A DNA stretch of 5,899 nt from Bacilli bacterium. Its GTDB lineage: Bacteria; Bacillota_I; Bacilli_A; ML615J-28; CAG-698. The stretch's first letter is position 1; every line of letters starts with the position of its first letter. Positions 1-5,081 of this stretch are shown one piece after another. The position numbers and the translations under genes were made by a program. Under the pieces are notes generated by a model. The model made no database searches. It had not been told where the DNA came from and saw nothing but the letters and a program-made list of their open reading frames with translations. The stretch spans positions 1 through 5,899 of the forward strand of contig JAEDHQ010000083.1 of the NCBI GenBank assembly GCA_016296945.1, in the 5' to 3' direction.

Positions 1-55
1 AGTACTTCCTAAGTACAAACAAGCAATGAGAGATTTAGGTTATAACATTCAATAA
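1..55 (+). CDS. C-terminal tail of an upstream gene, unidentified
   Basis: Reading from base 2, the sequence gives 17 codons ending in YKQAMRDLGYNIQ and then a TAA stop at 53-55. The other two forward frames are less convincing: frame 1 stops at its fourth codon. An intrinsic terminator follows 12 bases after the stop, as expected for a real gene end. The fragment is too short to assign. An ending of the type 'Y..A+..LGY' is seen in some sugar ABC-transporter solute-binding proteins, and such a gene would fit the salvage genes that follow, but that is a guess. The gene belongs to a transcription unit separate from the downstream operon. Confidence 0.6.
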   Translation, partial: VLPKYKQAMRDLGYNIQ

Positions 56-67
56 TCTAAAAACGAG

Positions 68-98
68 AACTCAAGCCTTAGGGTTTGAGTTTTTTTTT
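68..98 (+). terminator. Rho-independent terminator of the upstream gene
   Basis: The arm AACTCAAGCC (68-77) pairs with GGTTTGAGTT (82-91) around a TTAG loop, giving a 10-bp stem with one G-U pair. It runs straight into a T tract at 91-98. It lies 12 bases after the TAA of the upstream gene, so it ends that transcript. Its downstream arm also carries the -35 box of the next promoter. Confidence 0.9.
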
Positions 99-113
99 GC
101 TTTGTGCTATAAT
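85..113 (+). promoter_or_regulatory. SigA-type promoter with extended -10, drives the salvage operon
   Basis: TATAAT at 108-113 is a perfect -10 hexamer, preceded by TG at 105-106, the extended -10 signature (TGnTATAAT). Exactly 17 bases upstream lies TTGAGT (85-90), matching four of six bases of the -35 consensus TTGACA. Transcription would begin near base 120. The -35 box sits in the downstream arm of the terminator hairpin, so the two elements share DNA. This is the only convincing promoter I see ahead of the six-gene run. Confidence 0.8.
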
Positions 114-127
114 GTATAAAGAAAGGA

Positions 128-149
128 AGATAATATATATATATTATCT
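128..149. promoter_or_regulatory. Perfect 22-bp palindrome in the leader, candidate operator
   Basis: The half site AGATAATATAT (128-138) is followed directly by its exact reverse complement (139-149), giving 11 + 11 bases with no mismatch. It begins about 8 bases after the predicted transcription start and ends 15 bases before the ATG at 165. A repressor dimer bound here would block the promoter's early elongation path, so an operator is the simplest reading. RpiR/MurR- or GntR-type regulators are possible partners, but no regulator gene is visible. Alternatively it forms an mRNA hairpin, or it is chance symmetry within an AT run. The central ATATATAT is low complexity; the flanking AGATA/TATCT arms make it more than a simple repeat. 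Confidence 0.5.
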
Positions 150-164
150 GTTTATTTTTGAATT

Positions 165-836
165 ATGAGTACAACTGATTATGATAAAAAGATAAATTCA
201 AAACCATATAGATTTTTTGATTGGGTATACAAATTATTAATTATTAATATTTTTACATTTATTTTTATTCTTTTAATATTTACAGGACTGCCTGCTATTG
301 TAGCGATGAATGCTACAATAAAATATGATATGAATGAAACTAATATTTTTAAAAGTTATTTTAGTAATTTTAAGTATTATTTTTGGAAAGCATTTGGAAT
401 TAACATTATTCTTTTAGTAGTAATAGGTGTGGTGGGTTTTGCTTTTTATTTCTATTCTTACGCACAAGCCCAAGATGATGCTCACAATATAATTTTTCAA
501 TTAGGTCTTGCGGTGATGATAATTTTAGGTATTGTTGTCACAATGCTTTGTGTACATATTCCGTTAATTATGATTACTTTTGAAAGTTTAACGGTTGGTG
601 AGATTATTAAAACATCGTTTTATATTTCATTTAGATATTTTGTAACAACATTAATACTTTTTGGTATGTTTGTTTTGAAAATTATTGGGACTATCGCAAC
701 CCCAATATGGTTACTTTTTGGTATTAGCTTACCTACCCTTTTAGGTATTAAACTAACTGCGGGGGTATATTATAAATTTGAACAAATTGATTTAGAAAAA
801 ATTATGCATATGGCGGAGGAAGATGAAAATGAGTAA
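165..836 (+). CDS. YesL/DUF624-like five-helix membrane protein
   Basis: This is a 223-residue integral membrane protein of unproven function. Hydrophobic segments lie at about residues 22-41, 78-99, 109-137, 156-173 and 176-196, with a charged, acidic C-terminus (EEDENE). The layout resembles the DUF624/YesL family: a short aromatic N-terminal stretch (FFDWVYKLL), a first helix ending in a GLPAIVAMNA motif, then an F..YFSNFKYYFWKAF linker before helix 2. Length is close to B. subtilis YesL (about 209 residues). That family is usually found in carbohydrate-uptake operons beside ABC transporters, so a role linked to import or sensing of wall sugars is inferred. No good Shine-Dalgarno precedes the ATG at 165. 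An in-frame TGA at 159-161 rules out an upstream start, and the next in-frame Met (residue 48) would delete helix 1. Its stop overlaps the start of namZ by 8 bases. Confidence 0.75.
   Translation: MSTTDYDKKINSKPYRFFDWVYKLLIINIFTFIFILLIFTGLPAIVAMNATIKYDMNETNIFKSYFSNFKYYFWKAFGINIILLVVIGVVGFAFYFYSYAQAQDDAHNIIFQLGLAVMIILGIVVTMLCVHIPLIMITFESLTVGEIIKTSFYISFRYFVTTLILFGMFVLKIIGTIATPIWLLFGISLPTLLGIKLTAGVYYKFEQIDLEKIMHMAEEDENE
815..820 (+). promoter_or_regulatory. Ribosome binding site that decides the namZ start
   Basis: GGAGGA is the strongest Shine-Dalgarno-like site near this junction. Two in-frame ATGs follow, at 823 and 829. The first lies only 2 bases after the site, too close for efficient initiation. 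The second lies 8 bases after it, which is normal. The start at 829 is therefore preferred and removes two residues (MK) from the longer reading. Confidence 0.8.
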
Positions 837-1977
837 AGTAATATTAGGTATTGAAAACATTGATAAGTATGAAAAATTATTTAAAGGAAAAAGAGTAGGA
901 CTAATAACTAATCCTACGGGAATTGATAGCAACTTTAAATCAAGCATTGATATTTTAAGAGAAAAGACTAATTTAGTGGCCCTATTTTCTCCAGAACATG
1001 GAATTAGAGCTAGTATTCAAGCTGGTCAAAGATTAGACACTTATGTTGATGAAGAAACAGGAATCACGGTTTATAGTTTGTATGGTGCAACCAAAAAACC
1101 ATCTAAAGAAATTATGGATAAAGTTGATATTATTGCGATTGACATTCAAGATAATGGTTCAAGATATTATACCTTTATATATACAATGGCATATTGTATG
1201 CAAGCATGTGCTGAATATGGTAAAACCTTTGTTGTATTTGATCGTCCTAATCCAATTAATGGTGAACAAGTTGAAGGAAATAAACTAGATGTTACTAAAT
1301 ATCGTTCCTTTGTTGGTTATTACGAAATGCCACAACGTCACGGTCTTACAATGGGTGAACTTGCTTTACTTTTTAATAATGAATATGGAATTGGTTGTGA
1401 TTTAAGAATTGTGCCAATGACTAACTGGGAAAGATGGATGGACTTTGAAGATACAAATCTTCCTTGGGTTATTCCAACTCCTAATCTTCCGACTATTGCC
1501 TCAGCCTATGCATATAATGCAACTTGCATATTTGAAGGTACAAACGTTTCAGAAGGAAGAGGTACAACAACTCCATTTGAAATAATTGGAGCACCATGGC
1601 TAAAATCTGAACAACTATCAAGAGAATTAAATTCATTAAATATTGAAGGAGTATTCTTTAGACCACAATATTACACTCCAACTTTTTCAAAATATAAAGG
1701 TGAATTATGTGGTGGTGTATTTGTTCATATTACTGATCGCCATAAATTTAATGGTGTTAATTGCAGCTTTATTATTTTAGATTATATTAGAAAACATTAC
1801 AAAGATGAATTTAAAATTAATCCACCGTTTAAGGCTGGTAGTCCATCACTATTTGAATTTGAAGCTGGTTCTGATATGTTTATTAAACAAGAATGTTCAA
1901 TTGAAGAACAACTTGAAGTTCTAAATAAAGATGCGGAAGAATTTAGAGAAATTAGAAAAAAATATTTAATATATTAG
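829..1977 (+). CDS. namZ: NamZ exo-beta-N-acetylmuramidase (DUF1343, GH171), no signal peptide
   Basis: The product (382 residues) belongs to the NamZ/YbbC family, which cleaves MurNAc from the non-reducing end of peptidoglycan glycans such as MurNAc-GlcNAc. Family landmarks run in order: KRVGLITNPTG (21-31), FSPEHG (53-58), YSLYG (82-86), IDIQDNGSRYYTF (104-116), FDRPNPINGE (137-146), RHGLTMGELA (170-179) and PTPNLPT followed by FEGTNVSEGRGTTTPFE (235-251). The glutamate of SPEHG (E56) is a candidate catalytic residue. The N-terminal Rossmann-like part and the C-terminal part are both present, so the protein looks complete. B. subtilis NamZ is exported, but here the protein begins almost directly at the fold (MSKVILGIENIDKYEKLF) with no hydrophobic leader, so a cytoplasmic enzyme is inferred. 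The usual IQDVG reads IQDNG. The gene overlaps the membrane-protein gene by 8 bases (ATGAGTAA), suggesting translational coupling, and ends in TAG 10 bases before mupG. Confidence 0.93.
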   Translation: MSKVILGIENIDKYEKLFKGKRVGLITNPTGIDSNFKSSIDILREKTNLVALFSPEHGIRASIQAGQRLDTYVDEETGITVYSLYGATKKPSKEIMDKVDIIAIDIQDNGSRYYTFIYTMAYCMQACAEYGKTFVVFDRPNPINGEQVEGNKLDVTKYRSFVGYYEMPQRHGLTMGELALLFNNEYGIGCDLRIVPMTNWERWMDFEDTNLPWVIPTPNLPTIASAYAYNATCIFEGTNVSEGRGTTTPFEIIGAPWLKSEQLSRELNSLNIEGVFFRPQYYTPTFSKYKGELCGGVFVHITDRHKFNGVNCSFIILDYIRKHYKDEFKINPPFKAGSPSLFEFEAGSDMFIKQECSIEEQLEVLNKDAEEFREIRKKYLIY

Positions 1978-1987
1978 TAGGTATCTT

Positions 1988-3031
1988 ATGTTTAAAAAAG
2001 GTTTATCAATATATACGGGTCTTAATGACTACCCAATAGAGAAAAACTTGGAATACTTAAAACTTGCAAGAGATCTCGGATATGAATTTTTATTTTCATC
2101 TGCTCATATAAATGAGGCAACACAAGCATTTGATGATTTACAATTAATAATTGATACAGCTTATGAATATGGATTAAAGTTATCACTTGATATATCAAAA
2201 CCTGCGATGAGCAAGTTTAAAGATTTTAATCATTTATATGCCTTAAGATTAGATTATGGCTTTACACTAGAAGAAATTGTTGAAATGTCTAATACTAAAA
2301 GTTATAAAGTAGAACTTAATGCTTCTACTTTAAAAGAAGAAGATTTAGAAAAACTAATCATGATGGGATTAAATCCTAAAAATGTAAGAGCAAGTTTTAA
2401 TTTTTATCCTAAACTTTATACAGGCCATGATGTGGAATTTGTTAAAAATAAAATTAGATTATTTAAAAAATATGGTATTTCTGTTTTAATCTTTATTCCC
2501 TCACATACAGGCATGCGTCCGCCAATGTATGAAGGACTTCCATCAATAGAAGCACATCGCACTATGAATTTAAATCTTGTAATTGAAGATTTAAAAGCGT
2601 TAGGTGTTGATGAAATTGCTTTTGGTGATGCTTATGCAAGTAAAGAAGAACTAGAGTTATTAAAAACTCATCAAACTGATTATTTGATTCTACCATTTAA
2701 CAAAGTTTATAATTTACCTAATTCGATGTTGGAACACTTAAATGGTACTTTTCAAATTCGTAGAGATTACAATGACCTAATGCTTAGAAGCACTACATCA
2801 AGGACAGAAGTTCCAATTCCTGCCTTTAATACAGTAGAAAGAGTGATAAATAGCGTGACTATTGACAATGATAAGTTTTTAAGATATCGTGGTGAAATTA
2901 ATATTATAACATCACCACTTCCTAAAGATGATAGAACAAATGTAGTAGGAATGGTAAACCTTACACAAAACATCATTACAGCCCTAAAAAGGGGTCAAAA
3001 ATTCATTTTTGGAGTAGAAGTTGATGATTAA
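1988..3031 (+). CDS. mupG: MupG 6-phospho-N-acetylmuramidase (DUF871, GH170)
   Basis: The product (347 residues) is a MupG/DUF871 protein. In Staphylococcus aureus MupG is a cytoplasmic enzyme that splits MurNAc-6-phosphate-GlcNAc into MurNAc-6-phosphate and GlcNAc; the length is close to that protein. An N-terminal TIM-barrel-like domain (about 1-235) carries GLSIYT (5-10), LDIS (67-70), LRLDYGF (86-92), NAST (111-114), NFYP (138-141), EGLPSIEAHR (182-191) and FGD (212-214). A smaller beta-rich C-terminal domain (about 255-347) holds IRRDYND, GEINII (302-307) and DDRTNVVG (314-321). ATG 1988 follows AGTAGG with 6 bases between, a weak but adequate binding site, and the family starts at this point. 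The next gene starts inside its stop region with an 8-base overlap. MurNAc-6P made here is the direct substrate of MurQ encoded downstream. The phosphorylated disaccharide must come from a PTS or kinase not seen in the window. Confidence 0.92.
   Translation: MFKKGLSIYTGLNDYPIEKNLEYLKLARDLGYEFLFSSAHINEATQAFDDLQLIIDTAYEYGLKLSLDISKPAMSKFKDFNHLYALRLDYGFTLEEIVEMSNTKSYKVELNASTLKEEDLEKLIMMGLNPKNVRASFNFYPKLYTGHDVEFVKNKIRLFKKYGISVLIFIPSHTGMRPPMYEGLPSIEAHRTMNLNLVIEDLKALGVDEIAFGDAYASKEELELLKTHQTDYLILPFNKVYNLPNSMLEHLNGTFQIRRDYNDLMLRSTTSRTEVPIPAFNTVERVINSVTIDNDKFLRYRGEINIITSPLPKDDRTNVVGMVNLTQNIITALKRGQKFIFGVEVDD
3011..3014 (+). promoter_or_regulatory. Ribosome binding site that decides the kinase start
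   Basis: GGAG inside the last codons of mupG precedes two possible starts: TTG at 3021 (6-base gap) and ATG at 3024 (9-base gap). ATG is favoured on codon preference. It gives the compact junction ATGATTAA, matching the ATGAGTAA junction at namZ, and starts the protein at MINYLIGIDGGG, as is normal for the family. The TTG reading would add one residue. Confidence 0.65.
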
Positions 3032-3944
3032 CTATCTCATAGGAATTGATGGTGGAGGAACCAAAACAGAAATTGTTGCGATAACGTATGATGGTACAAT
3101 TTTTGAAAAAATAATTACAGGACCTGGTTCAGCAGCAGTAGTTTCTGAAAATGAGGCTTGGAACTATATTGAAAATGGAATCCAAGAAATAGTTCAAAAA
3201 ATTGATAAAGAAAAATATCATTTAACTACTATTCAAATGGGGCTTAGTGCATATAGTATTTTAGAAGAAAAAGAAACGATAATAAAAAAACTTAAAAAAC
3301 ATTATGATGTAAATGTTTATATAGATAGTGATACGGTAATTGCTTTACATAGTATCTTAAAGAATGAATACAAACAAGGTGTAGTAGTTGTTGCGGGAAC
3401 TGGCGTTGCGGTATACGGTGAAAATCAAACTAGTAGCGTTTTAATCGGTGGGTATGGTCACATTATTAGAGAACTAGGAAGCAGCTATGCGGCAGTACAT
3501 CACTTCGCACTTAAAATAATTGATAATATAGAAGATGGAATAAAACTTTCACCACTAGAAGAAAAGTTTTTGAATCTTCTTAAAGAAAACAAGATTAAAG
3601 ATTTAAAACATTTATTCTATTTTCATAGTAAAACTACAATAGCCTCTTTTGTAACATTCTTAAAGAATGAATCTTTAAAAGGTGATTTAGAAGCAAAAGG
3701 AATTTTAAAACAAGAAGGCATCTATTTAGGTATTCAAACTATAAAAGCAATCAAAAAATTAAACTTAACAACTGATTTTGTAATAGGCCTTCGTGGAGGC
3801 TTTGTACAAAAAAGTAGCGAAGACATTAAACTTGGATTTAATGAAGTGATGAAACAAAATAACATCACAGCGTTAGTTATAGATGATGATACTGACCCAG
3901 TAATGGGATGCTATTATCTTTTGAAAAATCAAAAAAGAATTTAG
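3024..3944 (+). CDS. BadF/BadG-type amino-sugar kinase, MurK/NagK-like
   Basis: The product (306 residues) is an ASKHA-fold kinase of the BadF/BadG/BcrA/BcrD ATPase family, which includes N-acetylglucosamine kinase and Clostridium MurK, a kinase for both MurNAc and GlcNAc. Phosphate-1 motif: YLIGIDGGGTKTE (4-16). The likely catalytic aspartate is D103 in YIDSDTVIAL, where relatives have an ND pair. Phosphate-2 motif: VVVAGTG (121-127). A GG turn at 258-259 (LRGGF) fits the adenosine loop, and DDDTDPVMGCYYLL closes the protein. Its neighbours favour a MurK role: NamZ releases free MurNAc and MupG or NamZ release GlcNAc, and phosphorylation yields the MurQ substrate or GlcNAc-6P. One oddity is that the usual GDEGSGY stretch reads RELGSSY (149-155), so substrate choice may differ. 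Plain NagK activity is the main alternative. The stop TAG (3942-3944) merges with the anmK binding site. Confidence 0.82.
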   Translation: MINYLIGIDGGGTKTEIVAITYDGTIFEKIITGPGSAAVVSENEAWNYIENGIQEIVQKIDKEKYHLTTIQMGLSAYSILEEKETIIKKLKKHYDVNVYIDSDTVIALHSILKNEYKQGVVVVAGTGVAVYGENQTSSVLIGGYGHIIRELGSSYAAVHHFALKIIDNIEDGIKLSPLEEKFLNLLKENKIKDLKHLFYFHSKTTIASFVTFLKNESLKGDLEAKGILKQEGIYLGIQTIKAIKKLNLTTDFVIGLRGGFVQKSSEDIKLGFNEVMKQNNITALVIDDDTDPVMGCYYLLKNQKRI

Positions 3945-3949
3945 GTGAT
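3943..3949 (+). promoter_or_regulatory. Ribosome binding site that decides the anmK start
   Basis: AGGTGAT matches the 3' part of the classical AGGAGGTGATC site and overlaps the TAG stop of the upstream kinase gene. ATG 3953 follows after 3 bases, a short gap, but the match lies at the downstream end of the site, so the geometry is acceptable. An earlier in-frame ATG at 3908 would add 15 residues (MLLSFEKSKKNLGDK) lying wholly over the end of the kinase gene and unlike the family N-terminus, so it is rejected. Confidence 0.8.
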
Positions 3950-3952
3950 AAA

Positions 3953-5080
3953 ATGCTAGCGATAGGATTAATGAGTGGAACCTCACTAGATGGTGTAGAT
4001 GCAAGTCTAGTAGAAATTATTAATGATGGTAAAAAAACTAAATACTTAGAAAAATACTTTATATTTGTACCATACCAAGAAAAGGTCAAAAAAGAAATTT
4101 TGGAAGTATCGAATTTAACAACATCAAATGTTCAAAAAATTTGTAGTCTTAATTTTGAACTAGGATATATATATAAGGATGTAGTTGAAAAACTATTAAA
4201 AGCATCAAATACAAAAATTGATGACATTGCTTTTATTGCAATGCATGGTCAAACGATATGGCATAATCCTGACCAAAGAGATGGATATTTTTCATCAACA
4301 CTCCAAATTGGTGAACCTAGTATTTTAGCTTATGCTTTTAATAAACTTGTTATTAGTAACTTTAGAACTATGGATATCGCTGCTGGTGGTAGTGGGGCGC
4401 CCCTTGTTCCTTTTGTTAACTATATTTTAAATAAAAGTAGTGAACAAAATATTGCCCTTCAAAATATTGGGGGAATTGGTAATGTTACCTATATTAAAAA
4501 GAATGCGAATATAGACGATGTTATTGCATTTGACACAGGGCCCGGGAATATGCTCATTGATCAAGCTATGCGCAAACTTTATCATAAGGAATATGATGAA
4601 GATGGTATCGTTGCATTAAGCGGTAAAATTAATGAAGAAGTTTTATCATATTTAATGCAAGATGAGTATATTGAAAGACCTTTACCAAAATCTACAGGAA
4701 GAGAAAAATATAATGATAAATTTCTTCAAACAATTTTTGATAAAATGAAATGCTCCTCAAGTGAAGATATTATAACAACAATCACCGCATATACGGCGGA
4801 TACAATTGCTTATGCATATCACAAATTTTGCCCAAACGTTGATAAAATAATTTTATCAGGTGGAGGAGCACGAAACAAATATATAATTAAAAGATTGAAA
4901 GAACAGCTGAATGTAGAAATTGAAGTCAGCGAAAAGAGCGATTCATATGAAGCTTTTTGCTTTGCTTTATTAGGATATTACACTTATATGCATAAACCTT
5001 CAAATATGAAGTGCGTTACTGGCTCAAAAGAAAATGTTATTTTGGGTAATTTCACCTACCCGCCAAGAGAGGAAATATAA
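3953..5080 (+). CDS. anmK: AnmK anhydro-N-acetylmuramic acid kinase
   Basis: AnmK uses ATP and water to open the 1,6-anhydro ring of anhydro-MurNAc and phosphorylate it, giving MurNAc-6-phosphate in the cytoplasm. The 375-residue product is close to E. coli AnmK (369) and carries every main family motif: GLMSGTSLDGVD (5-16, ATP loop), MHGQTIWH (97-104), NFRTMDIAAGGSGAPLVP (136-153), NIGGIGN (171-177), FDTGPGNMLID (193-203), RPLPKSTGRE (242-251) and LSGGGARN (301-308). D194 in FDTGPGN corresponds to the catalytic aspartate described for Pseudomonas AnmK. No key residue appears lost. The gene starts 8 bases after the preceding kinase and ends 1 base before murQ, which uses its product. AnmK is best known from Gram-negative recycling, where lytic transglycosylases make anhydro-MurNAc, so its place in this low-GC Gram-positive-type operon is notable. 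Confidence 0.95.
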   Translation: MLAIGLMSGTSLDGVDASLVEIINDGKKTKYLEKYFIFVPYQEKVKKEILEVSNLTTSNVQKICSLNFELGYIYKDVVEKLLKASNTKIDDIAFIAMHGQTIWHNPDQRDGYFSSTLQIGEPSILAYAFNKLVISNFRTMDIAAGGSGAPLVPFVNYILNKSSEQNIALQNIGGIGNVTYIKKNANIDDVIAFDTGPGNMLIDQAMRKLYHKEYDEDGIVALSGKINEEVLSYLMQDEYIERPLPKSTGREKYNDKFLQTIFDKMKCSSSEDIITTITAYTADTIAYAYHKFCPNVDKIILSGGGARNKYIIKRLKEQLNVEIEVSEKSDSYEAFCFALLGYYTYMHKPSNMKCVTGSKENVILGNFTYPPREEI

Positions 5081-5081
5081 A

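Noticed and set aside
56..164. Riboswitch in the intergenic region
   Set aside because: The predicted leader is only about 45 bases and consists mainly of the palindrome, too short and simple for a known riboswitch aptamer.
1043..1288. 81-codon open frame on the + strand inside namZ
   Set aside because: It lies wholly inside a clearly recognised gene in another frame, has no binding site and no recognisable domain.
2767..2976. 69-codon open frame on the - strand opposite mupG
   Set aside because: Antisense to a conserved coding region, with no ribosome binding site or family resemblance.
3877..4089. 70-codon open frame on the - strand across the kinase/anmK junction
   Set aside because: Antisense to two recognised genes and their ribosome binding site; its protein looks like low-complexity shadow coding.
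4840..4858. Inverted repeat TGATAAAAT-A-ATTTTATCA inside anmK
   Set aside because: A 9-bp symmetric AT-rich match within conserved codons (DKIILS). There is no T tract or promoter context, so chance is likely.
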